Source: Chromera velia (Eukaryota; Sar; Chromeraceae). From it: DNA of 64,000 bases. The translations under genes were made by a program, and so were the position numbers. Where the stretch lies: NCBI GenBank assembly GCA_018398765.1, contig JAHBMJ010005040.1:1-64000 (forward strand), given 5' to 3'. Below, in pieces: positions 10,748 to 21,452 of the stretch (positions are counted from its first letter, which is position 1; the number at the start of each line of letters is the position of its first letter). The notes beneath the pieces are model-generated. The model did no database searches and was not told where the DNA came from. It worked only from the letters and a program-made list of their open reading frames with translations.

Positions 10748-13700
10748 CTAGGCAGAATTGTGTACAACAGCAACACTATATCCTTCATTTTTTTTCTCAT
10801 TATCAGAAGTGCCCCTCCCGGTTGCACCTGCAACGCGTTGTGCGATCTGTATTCTTATGTCAATGGGTGCTTTCTGCTTCGCAATTTCGTACAGTTCTTT
10901 CAGCCTATTCCGTTCCCTTTCTGTGTCCTTACATTCTGTCAGAACATGAACCTCATCTTTGATCACACGCGAGGGGGACAAACATTTATTGCACAGCCGT
11001 TCCGGTTGGGTTTTATTTATGTCCCCCCCTGTGAGAGCCCTGAAAAGCGTACGGAAGCCTGCGAAGGACTGCAACAGACTCTTTGGCAGAGGTTCAACAC
11101 TGCACTCTATCATTTCACTTCTTGGATGCCATTTCCTTTCACTCAGAAGGTGTATGGCCAAACGTTGTCTGGATGGATTCTCTGATTGGAAAGGGAAGAG
11201 ATTCGCAAGGTGGGGAAAAATTCCGTCTCTGTCTCTAACGTTTCTAGTTTCTTCTTTGAACCAGTCAGACAGCCAGGCACCCTCTATGATCTTTTTTGCT
11301 ACCCTTTTCCTTCTGCCCTTGCCCTTCCCTTTAAACTTATCCCCCACCGTGCTTGGCAATGGAGGCCACAAAAGGGAGCAATCTAATGGAACGGCCAGCC
11401 ATTTTACTGTCTTAATGAAGGGTTCACATGAGCCAGCCAAGCACTCATTCCACACTGCCCGGGGTAGAGCACGGTCGATCGATTTGATGCATTGGATGAA
11501 GCCCCCACTCAACTTACCAAGTAGAGAACTGAATGGCTCGAGAGAGAGAGAGAGAAGGGAAGGCGAAACAAAGGAGTGATGGGAGAGACCAAAACAACAT
11601 CGAACAAAACGTAACTGTAATGCATCGAGGCAGGCAACATCTGTTTTTCTCAGCGGGATCGTTTCCAGTCCATACAGTGCGACTGGCAGCCAGAGGGCCT
11701 TGAACAAAGTAATTTTAGAAAAGGGAGAAACAAAGCCCAGAGAAGAGAGAGTACCAAACACCGCCTCCAAAGCCTTCTCTGCCGCCTCAATGTGGGCTTC
11801 GACTGTCTTGCTAAGGTCCCCGCCCTCAAAAACCCAGTTGCTTAAATACTTATATTTACTCACCGCTTCCACTGGTCTGCCTTTATAAAGAAAAGGGGTC
11901 CGGGGCACTAGGTCGGGGTGGGGGGAGGAGAGACGCATAACTTTTGTCTTTTTTAAATTCACCTTCAGGCCGTGTTCCTTACAATAGTCCTCCAGGCGAG
12001 ACAGGCGTTTCTGCAAGTCAGAAGCACTGTGAGCAAATAGAACAAGGTCGTCAGCGTATCCGATACTTTCGATTAAAATGTCAGACAGTCTGACAAGAGT
12101 CTCTCTATCAGTACCCCCAGCCGAGCTTTGATTCCTGTTTTCATTATCGGAGCTGACAGACTTATGCAAATTGTTGATGAAAAGAAGAAAGAGGAGAGGA
12201 GAGAGAGGATCGCCTTGTTTTACTCCTCCGCCTTCTGGAAAGCATTCTGTTGCCCCATCCACCCAAGCCTTCACCTGACTATATATCGAATGAATCATCC
12301 AAACATCGGCTTGGCTTACTCCTTCCTCCCTGAGCCTCTCTAACATTTTGACCCAAGGAACTGTATCAAACGCCTTGCTGAAATCAACAAACGCGGCAAT
12401 CAGAGGGCTCTTCTTCTTTTTGAAGCTGAGAATTAACAAAGACAGAGCAGCGAAGGCCTCCCTTGTCCCTATCCCCTGTCTGAAGCCGAGCTGCCTTTCA
12501 TCAATTTTCACCTCTTTCCTGATCTTTGAGTCCATCAATAAAGCAAAAATCTTATCTAGAAGCCCCACAATGTGGATTGGGCGCCATTCGTTACAGTCGA
12601 GACTTGGCGGGCCCTTGAGGACGGGAGCAATGCGCAATACATTCCAGTGTTTAGGCCAAAAAGAAAAAAGGTGAAACAAATTAAAAAAGACAAAGAGCAG
12701 CAAGCGGAAGAGAGGAGAAAAACCAAAACATAACGAGAGGTGACAAGGGCCAACCCCATCTAAACCCAGCGCCTTCTTTGGGTCAATTCCTTTCAGTGTT
12801 TCCTCAATCATATGTATAGAAAAGGCGGGCTAAGAAGGAGGGGGGAAGGCCAGACCAACAGGTGCAGGCGGAAGACCAGGACCGTCGAAGACCCCTGCCC
12901 AGAACTGAGTGAAAGAAGATGCAGCGGGTTTATTATCCCCTCCCCTCTGTGTTTTGATTTTCCTGTTCCATTGCCACACTTTCGAGGGGTCAATTGCTGC
13001 TTCTCTAGCTAGCTTCTCTGCTGTCTGTTGCTTGAGCTTACTCCTTTTTGCTGCAAACAGTCGAGCTCTTTCCCTTCTTAGTTTGACACATTCTTTTTGC
13101 AGAGGGTGAGAAGGGTTCGGAACATGTCTTGCCTTTTTCTCTGCCTCCTTCACTTTCAAATGAATCAGGCGGCATTAAGGGTCCCACCAAGCCTGACGGG
13201 TGCTCTGCTTTCTCCCAGACTGTCTTCTCTTCTTGGATGCCTTTCTCCCATCTACCACTGCACCCACTTTACTGTCTGCCAGCCTTTCTTCCCAGAAAAG
13301 ACCCAACTGTTCCAATTGGTCAAGATAAGAAGCCTCACTGAGAGAGTTGGGGGGGGAGCATTCTGAGGGGGAGGTGGTTGTGGGGGAAAGGGTGGTGGGT
13401 CAGGGGGAGGTGGGATAAGGGAAACAACTTGACCTCCTTCACGCAGTTCGTTTACCCCTCTGTCGAACAGGCTGGGAAAAACCGTCTCAGAAAACGGCAG
13501 GACCGCTCTGGCAAGAGGAATCATTTTATCATCAGTCACCGGGGAAGTTCTATTAATAGTGAGGAGAGGGGGGAAAAAAGAGAAATTCTTTTCGCCCGTG
13601 AGGGCATGCGGAGGATCTGATTCAGAAGACATAGGGGGAGGAGATGAATCAAGAAAAAAAGAAAGAGAAAGAACAACATGTTGAAGGGCAAAGTCAGCTT

Positions 13701-14604
13701 CCAGGTTTGAAGTGGCAGAGGACTAGGCTGTCAAAAGAAAAGGATCTACAAAAAAGTGATCAATCGCTGTTGTTTCTTCTCCTGCTTTAAAAAAGGTGCA
13801 CGGGCCCGGAAAGGAGACATCAACACCCAGCCTCTCACATTTCAAAGACACGCCGTGGAGAGGAATTAAGTTAGAGCGTTCACAAAGATGGATCAGCCAA
13901 TTCCCTTGCTCGTCAGGTTGACTGCCATGGCTGCAGGCTGACAATCGAGAGGGCTTGCAAGCATCAACTTCGTTCTCTTCTCTGCTTTCATCAGTGGGAC
14001 ATAACATTCTTTCCCAAGTCAGCCCTTCCGGCACCCGAGTTCCCAGCTTGCCGTTCATGTCTCCAACCAGGATACGCAAATCCTCGAGAGGTACCTAACA
14101 CAGTGTATCGATCACACCCTCTCTCTCTCTGTCTCTTTGCTCCCTATCTTTCTGTCTCAGGTCAGACTTTCTAGGTAGAAAGTACACACCGAAGACATGG
14201 AGGACTCTCGTGGCTGACTCCCCCCCTTCTGAGGGAGAAGGCACATTCACTGACAGACGGACCAGATTTTGACCCACCAGCTCCCACCTTGGCTGCAGTT
14301 CATGAACTAAAGAATTCCTGACTAGGATGCATACACCCCCTATCCTTGCTTCCCCGATGGTTGCGGCTTTCCTTCTCGACCCTTCCACTTTGATTTTCCT
14401 TCTCAACCACTCAAAGTGATCGAAATTATGCCCTGTGTGAGTGGATGTTCTTACGGGCATGGAAGGGCACTTCGTTTCCGTCAACACCACAATGTCTGCC
14501 TGGCAAGCGGCCAGCCACCGCTCGAGAGCCTTGCTTTATATGCATGACCCCAGCCCCCCCACATTTACTGTTTTTATTGTGAGTTTCCTTCTTCCTGAAG
14601 CCAT
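10748..14604 (-). pseudogene. LINE ORF2: endonuclease-reverse transcriptase (broken)
   Basis: The start is MASGRRKLTIKTVNVGGLGS at 14604. Endonuclease motifs are ADIVVLTETKCP, RIGGVCILVRN, LVGDMNGKLG and AIDHFFVDP (to about 13726). The connector to about 12830 is low-similarity and partly Pro-rich. The reverse transcriptase occupies 12811-10748 as one open frame: KKALGLDGVGP, AAFVDFSKAFDTVPW, GGVKQGDPLSPLLFLLF, SIGYADDLVLFAHSAS and LKVNLKKTKVM are all present, with an intact YADD. The C-terminal knuckle is CNKC-x13-H-x4-C. The endonuclease part and the reverse transcriptase lie in different frames, and several stops interrupt the first half, so ORF2 is decayed mainly at its 5' half. Confidence 0.9.
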
Positions 14605-14615
14605 GAGACCAGACC

Positions 14616-14805
14616 TCACATTGTAAGAAGGAGAGAAAACATTGTGGGAGGATGAGGATGCAGAAGAAAAGAAAAGGGAGGGGGGGACGGCTGAAAGACC
14701 CATTTAGGGATTGAAGAGGTTGCGGAGGGGCACACCGGTGGGGCAGAAGCAGAAGCATATGCAGAAGCCAAAGCAGAAGAGGAAGAAGAAAAAGAAACAG
14801 AAGCA

Positions 14806-14852
<47 letters not shown>

Positions 14853-16727
14853 AGAAGAAGAAGAAGAAGAAGAAGAAGAAAGAGGAGAAGAAGAAGAAGA
14901 AGAAGAAGAAGAAGAAGAAGAAGAAGAAGAAAAAGAAGAAGAAGAAGAAGAAGAGGAGGATGAGGAAGAAGGAGAAGAGGAGGAGGAGGAAGAGGAGGAG
15001 GAAGAGGACGACGACACTGCAACCGGAGGGGGGGGAAGGTCGGAAGGAGAACCTGCATGACGCTTTTGTTGGTCTAAAACTTCACACTTTCTGAGTCTGC
15101 ATACTTCCCTGCGACCGGTCCAGAAGGCACACACCAGACGCTTCTCGTCTTTCTTTAGTTGATCTGCGCTTATCCATACGAAGTTGGAAGCGCCCCTCCT
15201 CCAAAAATCATATTCTCTTCTCTTTCCCTTTCCGCCCCTCACTGCACAAATTCTTGCAGAAGAGCGTGAGCCTCCATAGATGAGGGCTTGGTCCTCCTCG
15301 TCCCTGTCATCAGAAGATCTAGAAGAAGAGAAGGAAGAAACAGAGACAGAAGAAGAGGAAGAGGGGGAAGGCGAGGACAGAAAATCACGCTCATGTCTCC
15401 TCCTACGGCGTTCTCTTTCTTGTTGTCTGTCTTCATGCAGCTCTCGTCGAGGGGCGGATATGAGATTCTTTCCATTTAGGGGGTTATTGCAGCACCCTTT
15501 TTCGAGACAGTCGCAATCGATGCAGGGTCTTGCTGAGAGAGATTCTGACCCTCTAGCGCATGAGCATCTGGATAACAGATGACATCCGCCTGCTGAAGCC
15601 TTGCAGTTACAACATTTCCCTTTATAGTTCCCCCCCCGTCTGTTACGGCCCTGCTTGTCGGGCTTTTCCTTGCCATTCTCTCTCTTTTCATTTCTCTTCT
15701 TTGCATCATATCTCTCCTTCTCTTTACTTCTCTCTCCGTCCCCCAATTTGCTATCTGAGGCCTGTCTGTACGACTGCTGCTCCCCCTGTCTACATTCTCT
15801 CTGCGGGGGGGGTAGAAAGGAAAAAGCAGAACGAGAACGGATGGGCAGAGGGAGAGGGAGAGAAGAAGCTGAGGAGAAGAAAGAAGCACCATGAGGAACA
15901 CCGTAACTCGGTCCGCAGGCTGCTTGAACAACAGGCAGAGAGGACAGAGAGGAGCAAAAAGGAGGGGGTGCCACTGGGGGTGGAGTGAGGGGAAATGGAA
16001 GTGAGACAGGTGGAGAAGGAGCAGGAACAGCAAAGTGAAGAGGAGGAGGAGGAGGTTCAGGAGGGGGACGAGGAGCCTCTGGGGAAGGAGGCAGAGGGGG
16101 AGGTGGCGGGGGGGGAAGAAAATGAGATGAGAAAGGGGAAAGTAACGGAGGCGAGCAGAGGGTTGGGGCGGAGGGTTGAACAGAACCATGACAAGAATCC
16201 ATGGATACAAAAGAAGGGGGGGGGATAACAGATGAGGACCGACCAAAAGCAAACTGAGGGGCAATAGGGAGAGAGAGGCACGGAGGAAGACATGTACATG
16301 GAAAGGATACATCATACAGTAAACACGTACGGTTAATTCGTTGCTGCCTATCTAGATTCTTCTTTGTCCGTGCTCTTCCTCTGCTCTTATTAGACCTTCT
16401 TCTCATCTTTTTCCTCTGTGTCTGTCTCTTCTTCCGTGAAGTTTCCCCTCGAGAGTGAGGGAAGAAGGAAAGACACTGAGAGGGCCGTCTGCCTAATGTA
16501 TCTGTACAAAGCTTTTTTACGAACTCATCTGTTTCTGCCTGAAGTGCGCTCCATCTGTTGGTGCTCATCGTCTGTCTAACTGCATGCCTTTCTGCCTTCC
16601 AAGAACGAACCCTCCCCTTTCTTTTCTGCACAGTTCTCCATACCTCCGGCTCAGGAATTCCTGCAAAGGCCTGGTCAGCACAAGGCAACCCGTCCCACCT
16701 GGGGCAAAATTCAGGAAGGGGGGGCAT
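14616..16727 (-). CDS. LINE ORF1: Pro-rich, Cys-rich, poly-Ser protein
   Basis: Open frame of about 703 codons from the first ATG; the frame is also open upstream of it. In order there is an N-terminal segment (CPRWDGLPCADQAFAG), a Lys/Arg-rich patch, a long Pro-rich segment around residues 200-290, and a Cys-rich cluster of knuckle-like CxxC pairs (CCNCKASAGGCHLLSRCSC and CIDCDCLEKGCC, about residues 415-465). An Arg/Glu-rich region and a poly-Ser domain encoded by a (GAA)n microsatellite on the plus strand follow. The stop is 11 bases before the ORF2 ATG. By position this is the RNA-binding ORF1 protein of the element. The poly-Ser tract is probably a late microsatellite expansion. Confidence 0.75.
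14796..15012. repeat. (GAA)n microsatellite inside LINE ORF1
   Basis: About 215 bases of GAA units with GAG and GAC variants, read as poly-Ser in the ORF1 frame. It also opens long artefactual poly-Lys and poly-Leu frames. Confidence 0.95.
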
Positions 16728-16900
16728 CGAGCAAAGGGGGGGGAAATCCGTATCCGCTCGAGGGTCACTTTCGGCATGTTCTTCTTTCCCTGCACAGAGA
16801 GAGAAGGAGAGAGAGCGGGCCGGAATGAGTTCATATGACAGAGCGGGCTGCCTCTCAAAAAAGAGTCACTTTAAAAGTCTAAGATCACTTCAATTTTCGT

Positions 16901-17049
16901 CTAAAAAGTTCATCACACCTAACTTACTCTACTATTTTATCACACCTATTGTGACATAATTATTTGTGTCATTAGTACTACTGTATAGGGCATTTTATCA
17001 TAATTTGAATTGTATTATACTATAGTTTCACTATAAATCTTACTAGAAA
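16901..17049. other. AT-rich spacer
   Basis: AT-rich, stops in all frames. I see nothing in it. Confidence 0.4.
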
Positions 17050-17318
17050 CTAGGCGACGCACAGTGGTAAAAAAAAAAAAAAGAATACACATGTCGAGAT
17101 TTTTTTTTTCTTTTTTTTTTTTTTTAGTCTGATGGTCAAAGGTCTATAAGCAAACTTAGCAAAAATAGGTTTTGTAGTTAAATGTGTTTTTGTTATATGT
17201 TTGGCACTAGGTTTGACACTTCCAATAAAATTAAAAAAAAAAAATCTAGATAAAAATATAAAAGATTAGGCTTCTTAAGATTTTTTTTTCTTTTTTTTTA
17301 TCACTGTGCGTCGCCTAG
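17050..17318. mobile_element. MITE with TAGGCGACGCACAGTG terminal inverted repeats
   Basis: The left terminus CTAGGCGACGCACAGTG and the right terminus CACTGTGCGTCGCCTAG are exact inverted copies, each followed inwards by an A- or T-tract. There is no coding content, and I see no clear target-site duplication. The terminus design (TAGGC, then a GCAC string, then an A-tract) matches the MITE at 62417-62775. Confidence 0.75.
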
Positions 17319-17525
17319 GCTCAGCAAGAACTTGTTATTGTTAACTTATTGATATACAAGGTTATACATCACCTAACATCACCATATAAATACATCACTA
17401 GCTAAAAATAATGAGTCTGAATTTGAAATTAAATTCATGTTATATAAATTTTATCTAGAAATTTGTATATAAAATTATGCATAATTACAGTGCACTGTAG
17501 TCTGCACAGCGTACATGTACTATAA

Positions 17526-17846
17526 CCCTACAAAAAGTTATAGAAATGTCATAGAAATATTATAGAAATGTTATATAGAAATCTTATAGAAATCCAATAG
17601 AAATCGATAGAAATAAGATAGAAACGTCATAGAAATCTGACCCTAAAATTTGTATTAGATTTCTATCGATTTCTCTTGGATTTCTATTAGATTTCTACGA
17701 CATTTCTATACAATTTCTATGACATTTCTATAATTAGATTTCTACGACATTTCTATCATATTTATATCGATTTCTATTGGATTTCTATTAGATTTCTATA
17801 ATATTTCTATGAGACTTGTATGACATTTCTATAACTTTTTATAGGG
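17526..17846. mobile_element. Foldback element built from ATAGAAAT units
   Basis: Both ends carry CCCTAYAAAAAGTTATAGAA in inverted orientation. The left arm is a run of ATAGAAATnnn units and the right arm a run of their complements, so nearly the whole element can fold into a hairpin with arms of about 130-150 bases. It has no coding capacity, and I see no target-site duplication. Confidence 0.7.
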
Positions 17847-18447
17847 AGGGAAGGGGCCGAGAGGACATTTGGGGCCCAAATTGGGGGTGCAGGGGTCCTT
17901 CCCTGCAGTACGTCTTTTCTAAGTACCTCCTTTGATATACCTCCTAGGATACCTCCCGCTTCGCTTTCCGGGGTTACCATAGAAAAAGTTGGAACTATCA
18001 TATATACCCAATATAGAAAAAGACATCACAGTACAAGTGCGGCTTAAAATGCCCCCCACGGACGGGCGGGGAGCTCCGAGGGAACGTGCACATCTAGTTG
18101 CACGCTCCTAAAAGTAATTTATCAACTCCAAACTAATAGAAATTGGTGTATATATCTACTATATATATAGCTAGGTAACAACGTATTATGTGTGCATGTA
18201 TGTCGGCGTATATAATAATCAACTTAGTAAACATAATTTTAAAGTACTGCAAAATTAAGTTCTAACCAATGTACTAGGAACATCTAAAAACCATTTGACG
18301 GCGCGTTTTACATTTAGCGTTGCTTCCTTAAGTTTTCACACCGTGTATTAGTAGCCTAGGTAGTAGCTATGGGGGGCTAATTAAAAATCCCAGTAAAAAT
18401 CTTTAACTAAGTCTTATCCAACACTGTCACACTGTGGATCCCACTAG
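17847..18447. other. Intergenic, GC-rich patch then AT-rich
   Basis: A GC-rich patch with GGGGCCC and GGGGTGCAGGGGTCC strings (17850-17960) is followed by AT-rich DNA. I see no gene. Confidence 0.4.
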
Positions 18448-20010
18448 ATGGTACTGGCACAGCAGACCGCGGAACTTGCGGCGTATCGAACTGTGCCCCG
18501 CAGTGTGCGGATCGAGAACAGTGACTCAGAGTCAAAGGCCAATCAGACAGATATCAACATGCATGCAGGCTTAGATGAACTGATGAAGACAGACGCACAA
18601 GAAAGCAAGACAAAAAAAAAACAAGAACGTGCGTATTGTATAGAAAAGGCGAACCCACCTTTGGAGTTCAAACAATGCACCAAAAGAAAGAGCGAGAGTG
18701 AGAGGGAAGGAAGAGAGAGAGGGAGACAAAAAAAGTGTTTGCATGCATACTTGTTGAGGGAGGCACCTCCTGAATGGAGACAACCACATCGAACAAATGC
18801 ATGGAGGCATCAGCATGGACAACGTCAACAAGACGATCAAGCAGGAGCCATCTACAGTACAGGCGGGAAACCCCGAACGTGCAACAATACTGAAAAGGAG
18901 AAATGCGCACACGGAGGCCTAATTTCTCTCGTCTCTGTTGGACAAGGTGGACACAAGGTGGAAAGAAAGCAGCATTGAATTGAACAAAGCCCTCGCCAAG
19001 CGTCACCACCCTCATGTCGCTCGAGATCGCGCGCCTCGACGGATATCAACCACAAACCCTGAACATGCAAAAATAAATAAACGAGTGAAGCACAACAAAC
19101 AGGCGAAAATACAAATATGAACAGGAAGAAGAAGAAGAAAGACGGAAGCTTTCGGATCTCTATCAAGTCTCTCTTCTTCTCTTCTCGTCTCCCGTAAATG
19201 TCCTTTTCTTTCATTTTCAGAATTCTTGTTCCCTTGTCGCTTTNNNNNNNNNNNNNNNNNNNNNNNNNNNNNNNNNNNNNNNNNNNNNNNNNNNNNNNNN
19301 NNNNNNNNNCCCCCCTCTGTCTCTCTCTCCTTTTCGATCGGATCACACGACTATCTGATCGTTGTATGTGGAATCGACCAATTGCAGTATGAATTCAAAG
19401 ATTTCAATCGCGAGATGAATCCCCATTCCTCTTCCAAATCCATACACACATATTCTCGGTTCGAAAGCAGAATAAAATTCAACCAGTCTTTTCTCTCTTT
19501 TTTCTGGCAACCCAAGTGGCCTGTCCACGAAAGAGAAGAAAGGAATAACGGAAAGAACACGCGGATCGTCTCATGCGGGACGTCCCTCCCTCGCTTCAGT
19601 TGCTTCTGGTGAAGAATCAGACGCTTAATTGCTTGTGAGCTTTGTTCTTGTTTTTGCGCTCATGTATCTCTCCCTCGCATTACCATCCTCCTCAGGCTTT
19701 GTTATCGTCCGTCACAAATGTTCCGCAATCCGTATTTCATATTTTGGAAGATGAAACTTCAAAAAAGAAAGTCCGACCTCATCTGAACAGACCACATGAA
19801 AAAACGAATAAATCGCTTAAAGCTTCCCCCTGCCCTCGAATCTGTTCTGAATGCATTTTCTTGTCCCTTCATGTTTTGTGTCGCATGCAAAAATGCCTCG
19901 AATGGATTCTGCATGTTCAGGCACTTCCCTCACGCGCCCTCGTTTTCTCGCACCATCCCGAGAGACTCGTTTGCTTGCGTGCGTCAACGCCATCTGATCG
20001 ATCGACCGAT
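18448..20010. other. Unresolved region with competing open frames and an N gap
   Basis: A plus-strand ATG frame at 18448-18978 (176 aa, very hydrophilic, starts MVLAQQTAELAAYRTVP) overlaps a minus-strand ATG frame from 19015 to about 18750. The latter starts MRVVTLGEGFVQF and contains LLLDRLVDVVHADASMHLFD, which reads more like folded protein and ends at a possible donor (ACAA|GTATGC). I cannot decide between them and recognise neither. The rest holds purine-rich repeats and unknown bases at 19244-19309. Confidence 0.3.
19244..19309. other. Assembly gap (66 N)
   Basis: Run of N flanked by pyrimidine-rich low-complexity sequence. Confidence 1.
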
Positions 20011-20609
20011 CTACATCTCAGTCATCCGTTCATCTCTTTTCTCCCCCAGCCTCTCTGTCTCAAACGGCTTCAACGCACCCCCCCGAAGATGTGACGGATG
20101 AGGTCCCTCTGTCCTCCCTTCTCCCTCTGCCCTCAGCCCCAAGTTCTCCTTCTTCATCTTCAGACCATCCACCAAGATCCACTCAACCGCACGGGCAGGA
20201 GAGACCAGCTTACAGTAGTGGTTCCCTGCACATACGGAGTGGAAGGAAAATATAGAGGGAGAATTAATTGCAGGGGGGGGGGGCATGGAGAACGGCACCG
20301 ACGCTTCTGGAAATAATGAAAAATCAAGAGAGAAAGGAGACCACACAAATTCACCCCACAAATCTCTTTCAGTGTTTTAGAAGAAGAAACGAAAGTCGTT
20401 GGTCGCAAACAAAACAGATCGATCTGGGGAGAAACACTCGTGAGACGCATCACCAAAAGGCTGGAGGGGGAAAGTAGACAATCTCCAGTCCGAAGGAAAC
20501 GCAAGGCGAAACAGGTGTGAGTCGCTTGTGTTGTCGCGTGGAGCTGACGTAGAAGAAATGCGGAAGTGCTTTGAAGAGAAAGAGAGAAAGAGTAAGAGAG
20601 AAAGAGAGA

Positions 20610-20647
<38 letters not shown>

Positions 20648-21412
20648 AAGAGAGAGAGAGCACATGGAAAGAGAGGGCGGGAAACTGGAATGATAAAGCA
20701 AGGAAGGTGGAGCTCTGTCTCGACTCCTCTCGCCAACCTGCCCCATACGGATTTGCGTCCAGAGAGTAAAATGCAACTTTCGACGATGCCTCCACCTCCC
20801 CCCTCTCCTTTTTGAACTCCCAGTCCATATACCCCCAAATCCAAAAAGGGCCCCAAGAAGGTTTTGGCGTCACGTCCTCCCCAAACCTCACAGGCACTCC
20901 CTTCTCTTTGAATCGCTGTCTCTGTTCATCAGACAGCAAACCCTCAGCCTGTGTCCAAATCTCCCCGTTCACAGCCTTGCACAGCGACCCATCGTCCAAC
21001 GAGGCGGGCGCCTCCTCCTCCTCTCTGCTTGTTGCCTTGAGGATTTTGTCTGCAACGAACTGACGACTCGCCAACTTCACGCCCATCTCGAGCGCAGACA
21101 CCGGGGAGTCACCCAGGTCGTGTGCGTCAGAGAACAGAGCCTGCAGAAGGGAGCAGAGAAGAGAAGAAAAGAAAAGAGAAGGACCAGGCAGGACACAGAA
21201 GATCAGGGACAACGTCCGAACAGACGAAGGAGAGGGAAAGGCCAGCTGATGATTTGGTGATCCTTCAAGCCATTAGACAGCAAGAGTGCACTGGGGTTAC
21301 TGACTGCGGCAGTTTCACAACCCGCCCAACGCTCTTTCTCCTTCTCTCGCTCGCTCGCTCGCTCTGTGTGTGTGTGTATGTATGTGTGTGTAATATGTGT
21401 GTGTGAGGGTGT

Positions 21413-21452
<40 letters not shown>

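Larger units (their letters stand above)
10690..16900 (-). mobile_element. Nearly full-length two-ORF LINE
   Basis: Minus-strand non-LTR retrotransposon with ORF1 (16727-14616), an 11-base gap, and ORF2 (14604-10748) containing an AP-like endonuclease, a reverse transcriptase and a terminal Cys-rich knuckle. The 3' end is near 10690, next to the neighbouring LINE fragment; the 5' end is not sharply visible, about 16860-16920. ORF2 has several in-frame stops and one frame change, so this copy should not be autonomous. ORF1 is open. The terminal knuckle (CNKCLSPSRVIKDEVHVLTE, then C) resembles the corresponding region of the fragments at 6838-8094 and 9703-10665, suggesting related families. 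Confidence 0.85.

Noticed and set aside
14426-15094. Poly-Leu and poly-Lys frames
   Set aside because: They are shadows of the (GAA)n repeat within LINE ORF1.
19642-20101. Plus-strand frames of 100-150 codons
   Set aside because: They overlap the end of the last exon of the hydrolase-like gene on the other strand, have no recognisable domain and look compositionally biased.
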